Assembly: GCA_037576195.1 (NCBI GenBank)
Contig: CM075103.1
Coordinates: 23,374,001 to 23,438,000, forward strand
Length of the DNA: 64,000 bases
DNA from: Phytoseiulus persimilis
Taxonomy: Eukaryota > Arthropoda > Arachnida > Mesostigmata > Phytoseiidae
Direction: 5' to 3'
The notes below the pieces were generated by a model. The model saw only the letters and a program-made list of their open reading frames with translations, ran no database searches and was not told the DNA's origin. The first letter of the stretch is position 1, and each line of letters starts with the position of its first letter. Below, in pieces: positions 1 to 10,383 of the stretch. A program made the position numbers and the translations under genes.

Positions 1-209
1 CAGACCGCAGCAGACGAAGAAGGTGAGAGCTTGGAGGCACGTCTCATCTTGGCCCAAGGGGTATTTGAGTCCGGAGTGCGTGGTGTTGCAAGGAATCTGT
101 AAGAACGAGTTTTCCTTCTACGCTGTGAGTTTTGTGATCACGATTCGTCGAGACGGTCACGTCTTCAGAGGCTCCAGAACAACAACTTGAAACCATTCTG
201 CGAAGCACA

Positions 210-376
210 ATGTCTGGCTCGAAAGAGAAGTGTCGCAGGTACAATATCGCCCACTTGCTTCATGGGTTTGTGGCATCAATGTCGGACGATACTCTCCCGA
301 TGTGCCTGTTATGTGAGAAAGTTTTCTCAAACGACGCGATGAAACCATCCAATATGAAGGATCCGGCGGATGAAGG
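210..376 (+). pseudogene. hAT transposase N-terminal remnant (BED finger)
   Basis: The frame from ATG 210 encodes about 55 residues resembling the N-terminus of ZBED5/SCAND3-like hAT transposases: an aromatic/basic lead-in, then a C-x2-C pair in CLLCEKVFSN and the family-typical stretch AMKPSNMK. BED fingers bind DNA at the transposon ends. The second half of the finger (the two His ligands) should follow but the sequence runs straight into minisatellite units at 377, so the gene is truncated. No further hAT domain is seen downstream. The family call rests on the C-x2-C/MKPS pattern only. Confidence 0.55.
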
Positions 377-470
377 ATCTCCTCCAGACTTGGAAAGTAA
401 TGCTCAGATTGGTCCCGGAATCACCCCTCCAGACTTGGGAGGTAATGGTTAGATTGGACCCGGAATCATC
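377..470 (+). repeat. Two units of the 45-bp Helitron minisatellite
   Basis: Two degenerate copies of the unit containing CACCCCTCCAGA and AATGCTCAGATTGG, the same unit that forms long arrays at 38.8-41.0 kb and 57.7-58.7 kb. No Helitron terminus is visible here, so this is a fragment. Confidence 0.7.
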
Positions 471-692
471 ATGAAGCGAGGAAGGCGCACGAGTTGTGGG
501 AGTCCGTTCCATACACCGAGACCGGAATTCACGGCAGTTCGACGCCGTTGTGAAAGCTGCCGCGGGATTGGCCATTTGGCCAGGTTTTGTCCCATACGGC
601 CACGAGGCCTGGGGCGATCGTCGTCAGGAGAACCGTCAACCAGACATCTTGGACCGGCGGTTGAGTTACGGAGGAGGCTAAAGTGCCAATAG
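471..692 (+). pseudogene. Possible gag zinc-knuckle fragment
   Basis: A 73-codon frame contains CESCRGIGHLARFC, which fits the C-x2-C-x4-H-x4-C zinc knuckle of retrotransposon gag proteins. Nothing else in the frame is recognisable and there is no adjoining pol, so this could be a chance match. Confidence 0.25.
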
Positions 693-1470
693 GACGGATG
701 TGGGGCGACCGTGGCACCGCCCATCATGTGTTGCGGGACGGAAAATGGGCACGTCTTCAGTGAGAATCGTATGCGACGGCAGTCGTCATGCGCACTCTGC
801 CGCGTGGACTTGTCGGGTGGAGGTGTTCGGAATTTCCGGCTGGAGCAGGAGGCTGGCAACCTTCGGTTTCCCTGTCGGTACTTCGAGAATGGATGCCAGG
901 CAGGGCCCACGTTGTGCGGAGAAGCGGGGACATGAGGAAATCTGCTCGTTCGCAATAGTTCGGTGACCTAGTTCCCAGTGTTTCACGTATGTTCGCTCTG
1001 TGGAGTTGCGGGATCATCTTTCCTATCGTCACCAAGCCGCGCTGATGGAATACGGGGAGCCCTTACGGCGGAAGTTGGTGCGCATCCAGATTTCGGGTGT
1101 TCAATACTGGTATTTCTCGCACGAAGGCCATTGGTTCCAGGCGGCAGTCGGGCTGCGCCGCAGTCGGAAAAGCGTCGAGGTGTCGGTCGCTGCATGGGTG
1201 GTCGATGGTGTTGGTCTGGACGCACGGGCAATCTTCGTCACAGAGGTCAGGTGCGGGCACGAACGCTACAGTTGCTCTGATCGGATACGTCTAGCCGACA
1301 CCTCCGAAGAACACGACTCCGAGGACGGATATGGACTAGCACTGCCTGAACGAATGTATATGCCTGGAAACCATAACCCACGAGGAGGAATCAGAAGTAA
1401 ATTCCTAGACAGTAACTTCAGCCTAGCGACAGCTGAGCATGAGCTGACATGCGAGAATTCCCTCAAGTGA
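690..1470 (+). pseudogene. Seven-in-absentia (Siah)-like E3 ubiquitin ligase, degenerate
   Basis: The segment from about 705 to 915 matches the second half of the Siah RING and start of the Siah zinc finger: PPIMCC, a C-x2-C (CALC), then VRNFRLEQEA and LRFPCRYFENGC. After a one-base frameshift near 915 the match continues in another frame with HEEIC, an in-frame TGA at 964-966, and then LRDHLSYRH and a TRAF-like beta-rich stretch running open to 1470. Siah proteins are RING E3 ligases with a substrate-binding domain related to TRAF. The start of the RING is missing, so the copy is not functional. It is the most host-gene-like sequence in the first 40 kb. Confidence 0.6.
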
Positions 1471-2139
1471 ACTGAGCTGAGTTTCCTTCCAATTGACATT
1501 GGATGATCCTCAACCCACGGTAAGAACTCAAGTTCTCAAGAGTCACAGACTGAGTCTGATACGACGTATCCTACGTCAAAAATTTTGTCTCAAATAGTCA
1601 CGACGTGACTCGACAACCCTGAATTTTTCTGCACTCCTGTTTCTCCTCTTCCTTCCTCAGGTTCTCGAGGCCTTAGTGGGGTTTCACTGGTGGTCCTCGA
1701 TCGATTCTAAGTTCATAGTAACGAGCGATCGATTCAGCGACCTTGCATCGGCTCCTCGGTTGTCGGTCCATATGGTCCATCTTCCGGGTCAAGAGGTGGA
1801 TCATGCATGTGAGTGTACAAACGCGCCGGAACTCGTCTGATCCATCCTAGGATGAGGATAACCAAGCCGGTTAGTACCGAACTCACATTCATGACTCTTG
1901 AGTATATTGATCAGGCATACGCCTTCTTTCGATGCCAATCTGGGACAGCTCGCCGCGAGCACCAGGTAGTCGCATAGAAAGTTGTTCGCATTGGTCTGCG
2001 AAATTGTGCATGCCCAACTCATCTCCCGGCAATCGCCTTCGCGGGTAATGTGGACAACACCGACACTCTATTGGCCATCACATACACCCCGATGATTATG
2101 ATCATCATCTCGACGATTTCCATCTACGAGTTATCTAAG
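1471..2139. other. No recognisable gene
   Basis: Only short unsupported frames are present. I see no terminal repeats or protein motifs. Confidence 0.5.
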
Positions 2140-2141
2140 TA

Positions 2142-3165
2142 TTGGGTGCGTGCAAAAGTTGTGAGCGCTAAATATTAACAGGTCATAACTCCGCGTCTAG
2201 ATTTCGTCGATTTCGTTCCGATTCAACAACGGCCTGCCAATCCTAACGGTTTTAGTGAAATGGTCGTAAATTGAAAAATCGCGATTTCTCGATTCCTGCG
2301 AAACTAAGATCATAACCCCCTGTTTTCTCTTTGGAATCATGAAGTTCGTTAAGATTGAGATAACCTGTTGCGAGGAAAAAATTGAGCGATACGGTCGCTG
2401 TCAAGCGGAGATTTAGGCCTCGGAAGTTTCGATTTTTCCCTCTCGAATTTCAAATTTCATCGATCCACGGAAATCGACGAGAAAAAGATGCGCCATGCTC
2501 CCAGCTATCGGACGCCAAAAAAAGCTCTGGGATCGGATGATTTTCCCCGAGTCACGAGCAAAGGAAGAGAGAGTAAGAAAGTTTCCGACTAAGGATTGTC
2601 ACAGACGTAATTTGATGTGTGCGAGTGGAGTCAGCTGATGGTGGATGAAGAGAGCAATTGGAAACGAAGGGGAGAGAGGGATGTAGAGTGAGCGTCGCAG
2701 GCTGAGAGAGTAGACAGAGAAAAGCGAAGTGCCGAGAGTGACTGCACAAGATAGTCCGATAATTAAGACTGTGGGAGTGAAAGTTGAGAGTGGGCGTACT
2801 AGAGACTACAGGCCCCATACACGCTCACACAATGCACACCCTGTATGTTGAACGAATGGGAAAAATATGGCCCTTCTCAAGAAATCCCCCTCTCCCTCTT
2901 CACCCAAAAACGAGCCCATTTGAGATGCCGCATAGCACATCTTGGAGCCGGGCTCGAAGCTTCGAAAACATGTCACCTCGTCCAATTTCTTGCTCTCCAA
3001 CTCTCCACCCATAGCTTCGAATTGCGAGTCGGAATCACAAACTTCAGTTTCGCTGGCTGAGCCGTCCCATGGCTGGCGCCGGTACGATTTTCCCCGGAAA
3101 CTCTTGGGGAGCTCGAAATTGGCTCATGTGACACGTTTCTGTAACCGTGAATCCTGCTATTAGAT
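2142..3165 (-). mobile_element. Diverged mariner copy, internally deleted
   Basis: Begins with TTGGGTGCGTGCAAAAGTT, preceded by TA, the same terminus as the mariner at 55,242-57,647. From 2142 to about 2470, and again from about 2840 to 3165, it follows the reverse complement of that element's right flank (57,647 down to about 57,000). The middle (2470-2838) has no counterpart and looks like a later insertion. The transposase and the second terminus are absent. Confidence 0.7.
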
Positions 3166-3386
3166 AAGCTAGGCAGTATCTAAAATTGGCACGGGGAAGA
3201 GGTCTCGGTTCAAACGAGACGGCGGGCACACGCCGGTAGCGTGTTTGATGATCTCTCGGAGTAGTGCCGACACCACACAGCCGTGTGGCCTTCTCCCTTA
3301 CCCCTGGACGCTCACCGCCGCCCTGCACGCGGTTCAATTGGATGTTTTCTGGCCATGCGGGCGCCGAGAGCACGCTGCATGAGTAC

Positions 3387-4062
3387 TGTTGGGCCGCCCC
3401 TAGAAAGCAGTTCGAAACTCAGAATACCCTAAAATCCCGCATATAACGAACCTTTTTCTCGAAAATTTGCCCGAAAACCCCCATCAGATAACGAACCTGG
3501 CAGATAGCGAACCCTTCAGATGACGAACATGGCATGTAGCGAATCCTTCAGATAACGAACCTGGCAGATAGCAAGCCCGTCAGATAACGAAACTGGTGGA
3601 TTTTGTGTTTTTCCCATTAGATTCGGGAAACATCGATCTCTAGGAAAAGAAGCAACTCAGCACTTCGAGTCTCTACGCCCCGCGATTCGATTCAGCCCGG
3701 ATTCCGGCTGACGGAGGGAAAGATACATGGATAGTAGATGATCACTTCTCAGAATCAGGCGCTTACTTCTGGTGTAATTGAGAAACGGATCTCAGAGGGT
3801 CTCTCATTTCTGAGTTTGACAAGATGTCGGTGGGTAACATTCGATCCAACCCCGCTCTCACAAACTCGTCTCAGACGCGGGAATCTGATCCTATCCGTAA
3901 CAACGAAAGACAACAAATGTGTCAATGTGCACCGATTCGACATCGGTCGACTTGTTCGATCATATATCCTCTATGCAGAGCTCATTCTAGCACTGTACTT
4001 GTTCGAGCAGCACAGTTCTAGAAATCCGCGAGACCCGCTGAAGTTTTTTTCCTGTCTCTACC
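3387..4062 (+). repeat. 5' LTR of a decayed Gypsy-type element
   Basis: Starts TGTTGGGCCGC and shares about 35 bp (with AGAAAGCAGTTC) with the sequence at 6080 that follows a purine tract; this pairing is the LTR evidence. A TATA-like motif (ATCATATATCC near 3960) and a candidate primer-binding site TGGCGAACATCG at 4063 fit LTR ends. Only the first part is matched by the other LTR, so the length is uncertain. Confidence 0.45.
3483..3600 (+). repeat. Degenerate tandem repeat (CAGATAACGAACCTGG-like)
   Basis: About five imperfect copies of a 25-32 bp motif built on GATAACGAAC / GATAGCGAAC lie in tandem inside the presumed LTR. No function is evident. Confidence 0.6.
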
Positions 4063-4336
4063 GTGGCGAACATCGTAAGCGGTGAGTACCAAAATACCAC
4101 TTTCACCCGACTCCCCGCTCCACGGACCTACAGAATCCCAGTCTCGCGTTCGCCTCGAGAAGCAACCGTTCTTGAGTTAGAAAGCTGGTGGAAGTCTGGG
4201 ATCCCGCTCTCACGGAGAGTCAACTCTCGTATCATCCAAAGGAGCTCCCGACTCAGTAAACCTTTCTATGTGCCTCTCTCATCTAGCTCAATCGAGAAAC
4301 AAATCGATCTCACAGCCTCACTCGTTTCTCGCCGCC

Positions 4337-4985
4337 ATGAGGATCTCACGAACAATTGAGAAGAAGCTCGAAGCGATTCAGTATTGCAAGCGCTACGGTA
4401 TGACTGCGGCCACCGTCAAATAATTTGACGGTGGCCGCAGTCATCCCGTATTCGAATTATTCGAATGCTCCAGAAGTATGCTTAGCGATTGGCGAAAGAG
4501 ATAGAACATTTTCAGGAATACTCTTAGTCGGAGACGGAGCCTGATGAAAGGTATGCCGAGATATCCTGCCCTGGAGGCGAAACAGAAAGACTGGGTACTC
4601 GAACAGCGATCAAAAAAAAGAGCCGTACCGCTGGTGAAAATTCAGAAGAAAGCGTTGGAAGAGGCTGAAACTTCCGGCGATACCAAGTTAAAAGCCTCCA
4701 GTCAGTGGGCTCAAGGTTTCTTGAAGCGTATTAATTTGAGTAAGCGGCGCGTAACTAGCGTGAGACAACCGCTACCCGCAAACGCCGCCCGGCAAATAGC
4801 GCAGTTCAGGTGCCGCGTCGCCGTGCATGCAAAGACATCAGCGACGACAACTTCGGGAGCATGGATGAGGTTCCAGTACCCTTCGACATCGTATTTGGGG
4901 GAACCGTGCACCCGGAGGGAGATGACAGTGTTAAAATCGATACAACTGGTCGTTGTTTACCGTTGTGCTTTCAGTTCTAGCATCC
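4337..4985 (+). pseudogene. pogo/Tigger-like (CENP-B type) transposase fragment
   Basis: ATG 4337 sits in a good Kozak context and starts a helix-turn-helix (SRTIEKKLEAIQYCKRYG) that is cut by the hairpin at 4400-4444. From 4544 the frame matches the CENP-B-type DNA-binding domain (WVLEQRSKKRAVPLVKIQKK, then QWAQGFLKR). After a frameshift near 4850 there is the start of a DDE domain (MDEVPVPFD, TVHPEGDDSV, TTGR). It stops near 4985 where Gypsy sequence resumes. Pogo-like transposases cut and paste at TA sites. The C-terminal catalytic half is missing and no terminal repeats were located. Confidence 0.65.
4400..4444. repeat. Perfect 21-bp inverted repeat with 3-bp loop
   Basis: The arms at 4400-4420 and 4424-4444 (starting ATGACTGCGGCCACCGTC) are exact reverse complements around TAA. 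The right arm replaces what should be ordinary transposase coding sequence. Confidence 0.95.
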
Positions 4986-5030
4986 GGTGAGAAACTCAAT
5001 TGTGAAAATCATGACATCAAGAAGTCATTT

Positions 5031-5330
5031 TCCGCAGCCTATTTTTCCAAAGCATCGGCAGAGCGGAACGTATGGTCCCTCTGCCCTAGCGAAGATGTGT
5101 GATGAAGGCACCACCTCGGACATCATCAGGAAATTCCCGAGGACCTACCGTCCCATTCCGTCACAGGCTCTTGAAGGCAAAACTCCAGCCGAATCGTTCA
5201 CCGGACGGAAATTCCGAACGGACCTGGACATGATTCTACCGTCGAAAAGCAAGACAATCTATTCAATAAATGCGTCCAACAACGCAAAATGAAGCAAAAC
5301 TTCGACAACCACCATGGCGTCAGAGACAGG
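5031..5330 (+). pseudogene. Gypsy integrase C-terminal fragment
   Basis: Shows the end of a Ty3/Gypsy integrase: an ALAKM helix, DIIRKFPRTYR, then GKTPAESFTGRKFRTDLDM and, after a frameshift, MKQNFDNHHGVRDR. Two frame changes are needed and the catalytic residues lie upstream of the preserved part. It sits in the Gypsy element bounded by the LTR-like sequences at 3387 and 6080; gag, protease and reverse transcriptase are gone. Confidence 0.65.
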
Positions 5331-5670
5331 GAAAAAGGCCCCCGCAAAGAAGCAAGTGCTGAAGACACCGGCACAAACGACTTCAATCTTCGCGAAGAAT
5401 CCAGTACTACAGTCTCCCGAGCAGATGGCAACTCCGATCCTCTCCGAAGTGGGGACTCTCTGCGAAAAGCCTCGAACTATGGAAGGCCAGGAAGTCACAG
5501 AGGAGGACAGGGATGTTCTTATGGAATCTATCCGAGATCTGGAAAAACAAGTTGCTGAATCCGATCCAGAGATCCTCTCTCTCTCTGCTCAGACAAATCG
5601 CAGAACATCATCGAAGAAACGAATAAAGAAGCGGAGAACGTTTCAGAACTCTTGGATGAACTTTCGCTGA
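5314..5670 (+). CDS. Unrecognised 118-codon ORF
   Basis: ATG 5314 lies in a strong Kozak context (CCACCATGG). The protein is charged: Lys/Ala-rich N-terminus, an acidic helix around DVLMESIRDLEKQ, and a basic end. It begins where Gypsy integrase similarity stops, so it may be a gag start or a 3' accessory frame of that element. No motif is recognised. Confidence 0.3.
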   Translation: MASETGKKAPAKKQVLKTPAQTTSIFAKNPVLQSPEQMATPILSEVGTLCEKPRTMEGQEVTEEDRDVLMESIRDLEKQVAESDPEILSLSAQTNRRTSSKKRIKKRRTFQNSWMNFR

Positions 5671-6072
5671 GATTGGGGTTTCACTATTGGGCCTCTTCGA
5701 AGAGATGGCACAGACTGAGAGGCTGCTGGAACCACAAAGAACCTCTGGCGTGTCGACCGTCACCTTCGAACCCTGACTGGCGGACGCATCTGCATCGTCG
5801 ATTAGGAGGGAACTCTCCGCGACCACCGCGTCTCCGGAGGACGCCGGTGAGCTATATCCAAGCCCACTCGAACGCTCCATATTCGATGATCCAGAAACCG
5901 TTTATGGTACTCCGACTCGCCGGAAGAGAATCGGTTTCTGCCAGTCAGCAGAATCCGGAAGCAACCTTCTTTCCTCGACGTGACTATCGCTAAGTCACCT
6001 CAATACAAAACTCGGAAACGCGAATAACTCAATTTGTACATATGATTACTCTCTTCTATCATCTATTTTGTA
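5671..6072. other. 3' part of the decayed Gypsy element, no gene call
   Basis: Overlapping short frames (5652-5993 plus, 5608-5880 minus) show no motif. The position between an integrase remnant and a purine tract suggests the 3' untranslated region of the element. Confidence 0.4.
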
Positions 6073-6125
6073 AGGGAGGTGTTGGGCCGCGTCCAGAAAG
6101 CAGTTCTAAACTCCGAATTATAACA
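6073..6125 (+). repeat. Polypurine tract and start of 3' LTR
   Basis: AGGGAGG (6073-6079) directly precedes TGTTGGGCCGC at 6080, the same start as at 3387. Similarity between the two copies fades after about 40 bp. Confidence 0.5.
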
Positions 6126-6566
6126 TCCGACGCGATCTCGTCTGCACGAATGAACTTGCCTAGACCAGTTGGCGCTAGACCCTCGGAGATGAAAGACGTA
6201 CTTCATAGCAGGTACCTAAAACAATGCACTGAATCCGATTCGTGACACTCCCCGGCGCGAAAACTGACCCTTCTAAACATTGGGAAGTACGGGTCTCTTA
6301 CATCCATGGGGCGATCGTGTTTTTTTCTTTTTTTTTTCTCATTATGACAGGAGGGGAAATCCCTCCGGACACCACGGGAAGAGTTCTTTGCCCAGGTAGT
6401 GAGGTGTGGCCTCTAAACCCCCCCCCCCCGCCCCTGTCGCCACCCAGGGGACGGGAACTCGAGTTTTATAGCTCGTTTGGTATTGCGTCCGTCACACCGG
6501 GAGCCCTTCGACTAGCTGCGCAGTCTTTGTTTCAAATCTGCGTATTCATTCCGATAGGCATCTTGA
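6126..6566. other. No gene; homopolymer runs
   Basis: Contains a T run (about 6320-6340) and a C run (about 6419-6430). No motif or terminal repeat was recognised. Confidence 0.5.
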
Positions 6567-7079
6567 TTACGTTGGCTGTACAAGCATTGAGTTGCCTGCC
6601 TGTAATGCGTCCAAACGTCTTCGCCTAGCTTCTTCCAGCTCAGTTTTCCTGCTGAGAACTTTGCTAATGGTTCTACTTATCCGCCTCCATTCGTCCTCGC
6701 TCTGCAACATTTCCTGCATCAGGCTGGGCACATTCGCAATCGTGGCGAATTGGGGCGATCGTGTCAGCTTATCGAAATGAGACTTGAGTTTCTGAACTCG
6801 TGTTGCTGTTTCATGCGAAGAAATCCAATAACGGCCAAGCACTTGATCCGTCGTGAACGGGTGACGCCCGGGGCTGCCAGATCTATGCGAGGAAGAAGCG
6901 ACAAGAAGCAACTGCTGTGAACATTCTTGAGCGGAATTTTTTTGGTGTATCCTCGCCGTGCCCAAGCTCGACGTGACAATGATTGCCCAACGTGACTCCG
7001 CGGAAGCCGCCCGTGCCGGACGGGGGTCGGAGCGCTCGAAACTCGGGCGTATTAGGGATTGTAGGAAGGTGTGGTACAA
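6567..7079 (-). CDS. Unrecognised ORF with a protein-like 3' half
   Basis: The last 85 codons (about 6820-6567) read like a real helical protein: VQKLKSHFDKL, PSLMQEMLQSEDEWRRISR, and a charged tail ELEEARRRRLDALQ. The first half is low quality and overlaps the antisense frame of BEL A. No family is assigned. Confidence 0.25.
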   Translation of the reverse strand: MYHTFLQSLIRPSFERSDPRPARAASAESRWAIIVTSSLGTARIHQKNSAQECSQQLLLVASSSHRSGSPGRHPFTTDQVLGRYWISSHETATRVQKLKSHFDKLTRSPQFATIANVPSLMQEMLQSEDEWRRISRTISKVLSRKTELEEARRRRLDALQAGNSMLVQPT

Positions 7080-7354
7080 TTCTCCACTGGGCTGTTACAC
7101 AGACAATGAGCTCCAGGGGACCACGCCGGCGTCCAACCTGGTACGGCAGTACGAGCCGACCTGGATCGAGATGTCCCCGGAGGACCGGAGACCGGTCTAG
7201 GACCAGTCGAAGGATCTCCGAAAGCCCCTCCCGGTGCCTAGTCCGGAAAGTTCCCGTGCGGCAGCCGAAAGACGACCCTCCGCTGGATGTCGTGGGTAGT
7301 TGTGTGTATCGGCGCGATAACGCCCCTCCCCCCCCTTCCCTGGCCTGTGAATAA
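6983..7354 (+). pseudogene. aORF A: antisense ORF 3' of BEL A pol (fragment)
   Basis: Lies on the strand opposite BEL A, just beyond the pol end. The last 35 codons contain DPPLDVVGSCVYRRDNAP, which matches DPPPEVVGTCIYRDAPD at the end of aORF B (27,888-27,935), so the antisense frame is the conserved one. The frame closes with TAA overlapping AATAAA at 7350-7355. There is no in-frame ATG near the open start, and the N-terminal half seen in aORFs B and D is missing. See the entries for aORFs B, C and D. Confidence 0.5.
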
Positions 7355-7367
7355 ACCAGCCCCCGTT

Positions 7368-8236
7368 GAGGGAGTAGCTGGATAGGTCTTTTCAAAAATT
7401 TCCACGTAGGTAATCAAACAATCACGGTTCTGACACGTCCGTCTGAACCTCCCTCCCCGCGGCAAACTGAATGCACGCGAAGCCGCTGAGTCATCTAGAA
7501 GCACTATATCGCCGTCTTGCAACGATCTCCTCTCCACCGGCAACCTTGCCAAATTGGACTCCAGCTGGACTAAACATTCTTTTCGATGCTTCGGGCCTTA
7601 CCCGAAACGCGTTCATTGTATTCTGCTGATATTCCCACCTCTCCGACAAGATGATCGGTGTGGCTAACTCCGACGTGTTTATCACGTTAGCCAAATCCGG
7701 CGGCGCTGGCTGCACTTGGTTACCGTAAAGCAAATCTGTAGTCTCAGAGGAAGAAGCTCATCGGGATCCGTGCTGACACACGTTAGGGGCCTACCATTTA
7801 CTATTTTCTGGATGTCCATTGGGATCGTTCCTAGCTCCCTGAACGTGGGAATGTTTCTCCCCAGAATCTTCCTCAACGGCCACTTGATGGTTCCTATCAG
7901 CCTTTTCGTGGAACCGTTTCTCCACGGCGCTCTCTCCGTTGACAGAAACCAACTTGACGAATGTTTTGCTAGAAAGCTGTGCGTTCCCGCCGCTCGCGAC
8001 AAATCAAACATGGCCTTCACTTCCTTTGCCGCCCGACGGAACGCCGCGGCGTTGTCCGAATAGAAAGCCTTGACCGTGTAGGATTCATGTTGTAGAACCG
8101 CCGCAAACCCATCAGGAATCCATATGTGGATAAATTCTCGACCTATTCTACTCTGACCGCCCGTGCCACTGCAATGGTCACTGGCTTCTTGACATCGAAT
8201 GTGACATCTCTGGGATTGCAGAGTCTTGACCGACAC
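7368..8236 (-). pseudogene. BEL A integrase and pol C-terminus
   Basis: Contains FYSDNAAAFRRAAK (catalytic Asp region) and APWRNGSTKRLIGTIK, where the usual catalytic Glu (in ERL) reads Lys-Arg, suggesting loss of activity. Then come the BEL C-terminal landmarks LSERWEYQQ, DGDIVLLDD and RPIQLL near the end. Integrase inserts the DNA copy into the genome. At least three frame changes are needed. Confidence 0.75.
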
Positions 8237-8427
8237 CTAATGATTCCCCGAGCGTCTAGAAACGGGCTGTGTTGGAAGATTTCACTCTTTCTCGACAAAT
8301 CCTTGAGCCCGGGGTCGAGTTCTGTTCCGAGATGCTCCTGCAGCACTGGCTCAAAAACATCCCACTCTGTAACTGGCCATTCCGACGACGTAACCGGTTG
8401 CAATCATTGTGGCTTAAGCACTCTCCT

Positions 8428-9600
8428 TTATCTTTTCCATCGGAATATGTACGCAAGAATCCTTATCGTTTTCGGCATTATAGGCGCGACTAGACCAATT
8501 GGATCGAAAACTCGACTGGCTCCCTTCAGTAGGGCTCTTTTGGACGGAGAACTGGATTTGAAAAACTCGATCGTCTTAGTCTTGTCCATGTGCAGCGAAT
8601 CCGCCTCTTGGTTCCACCGGACTCCCAGACACTTGAAGTTTTCGTCTCGAAACGTCTCCGTCGCGTCAGGATAAATTGTTTCGATGAATCTCCCGAGTTC
8701 CGCCGAATTATTCGACCACTTTTCCAAAGGGAAACACTCCGCCGCGAACGAATCATTCAGAACCTAGAGCACTCTCTTCCCTTGCCTGACATTCTCAGCG
8801 CCTGCCAACAGGTTATCGACGTAGAAATAGTTCTTGGCGAATTCGAGGAGTGTTCGATGCTCTGGCCTGCGCGCGGTTCCGTGTTCCAGATGCAAGCTGA
8901 TCTCCGCGCAGTGCTGGTATGGAGCCGTGATCAACCCGAACGACAAACGACATGATCGCATTTCTCGGAACTTGGCTCTCGAATTCTTGCTGATCCCCAA
9001 CGGCCACAGTAATCTCAAAATTTTCCTGTGCTCTGGCATGATTTAGAAGTGCAAATACGCCCTCTCTATGTCCGCCGTTATGACTATCGGTAATAGACGA
9101 AACTATAGCACCACCGAAATTAACTCCTTGATAAGATTCTCCCCCTGGAACAACACGTCGTTCAGGCCCGCCGCGTTCTGTGACCGCGCACTGGCGTCCT
9201 TCACCACCTTGACTTCAATCTTTCAAGTGGCCGTAGCCTGTTTCTTGATTACTGCAAGCAATGGTAGGAAATGAGACTGTGCGTCAAAACCTGGAGGTTC
9301 CGTGAGCTCAATTAACTCTTGCTCGAGCAAGTCCTGCATTTCTGCATCGCCTGCCTCGAGCAACTGTGGGTTCTTCCTCGCTTGCGCGAGAAAACTCCTC
9401 GGACGCCGCTTCGTGAGATACCGATTGTCTCCCAAACTCCGAATAGTTGGTTCAAATCGCTGATGAATAACGTGTCGCCCGTCTGGGTCTCTCGCTGTCG
9501 TTGATTCAAAGAACCGCCGGATTTCCTCGTCTGGTGCTTCGTCGTTCTCTTCGAAGTGTGGTTCTATACCCATTATCTCCTTGTCCCGAAGAAACCGCTA
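8428..9600 (-). pseudogene. BEL A reverse transcriptase
   Basis: N-terminal part at 9573-9223 (GDNRYLTKRRPRSFL, LLPLLAVIKKQ-like), then the palm with GLISAPYQH and active-site box YVDN (normally YVDD) near 8815, and the thumb with LGVRWNQEADSLHMD and KGASRVFDPIGLVAPI. The last Asp of the box is Asn and several frameshifts separate the pieces, so it is inactive. Confidence 0.8.
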
Positions 9601-9697
9601 ACGAAACCGCCGTTTCGCCCCTCAATTCCTTCCCACCTGTCCAGGCTTCCCTCTTTCGTCTAATGATGGACGATGATGACGAGTTCTCCTGTGTCTC

Positions 9698-10338
9698 TTA
9701 GTGTTTCCCCGTGCCGCACAGGGAATACCCAAACAACATCTCAAACGCTACGAACCCCCCGACTTTCCTCAGGGACGGGCCAACGACTGGATACAAATAA
9801 TCCACCCCGATGAGGACGTTGATATCACTCGGCCATTGGTCCTCGTTCTTGTCCGCTGACAGACTCAGGTTCCCTACGCACCCTGCCTCCGGCAAACAGC
9901 CTTCTACCACATTCGGCAACGCGGAGACGTGTATGACCAAATGCTCATTCGAGAACCGACTCTTCAGCGTGATCTCCACCATCCTTCCCTTACATTTTTT
10001 CGACGTTGCTTGACCTACCGCCTGTCGGGAAAAATCATCGGTTCCCACCGTTTTAGCTTTGATTGCGTCCGCAAACCGAGATGAGAGTCTTCTTTGACCC
10101 CGTGTCGAACACGATCCTACCTACTGCTTCGCAGTGGTCGCTTATCAGCTCAACGTAGCCCGTGGGGAGCCGCCTTTCTGATACGTTCGTTATATTTTTG
10201 AAATTTACACCAGCCCGCCCCACCGCTTGAGTTACCAACGGCGCCGATGCAGCATTCTCTGCGTGCGATTTCACGCACAGCAGCTCATGATGTCTACCCC
10301 TGCATTTCGCTCATGGCTTGGCTTTGCACTTGTCGGCT
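9698..10338 (-). pseudogene. BEL A zinc knuckle end and aspartic protease
   Basis: Upstream end (10,338-10,260) reads as the last gag zinc knuckles (KCRGRHHELLC). The protease follows with the active-site motif IVFDTGSKKTLIS near 10,110; DTG is intact. A later stretch, DINVLIGVDYLYPVVG, is the BEL protease C-terminal landmark. The non-LTR insertion begins immediately 5' (plus-strand 10,339). Confidence 0.75.
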
Positions 10339-10383
10339 CGATGATTATGGCTCAGTTGTCGTCTGCTACGACGGAAACAAGTC

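Noticed and set aside
449..955. 168-codon minus ORF opposite the Siah-like pseudogene
   Set aside because: No motif; the plus strand carries the clear Siah similarity.
6883..7395. 170-codon minus ORF after BEL A pol
   Set aside because: Only the first few residues (RPIQLL) are pol; the rest is the shadow of aORF A.
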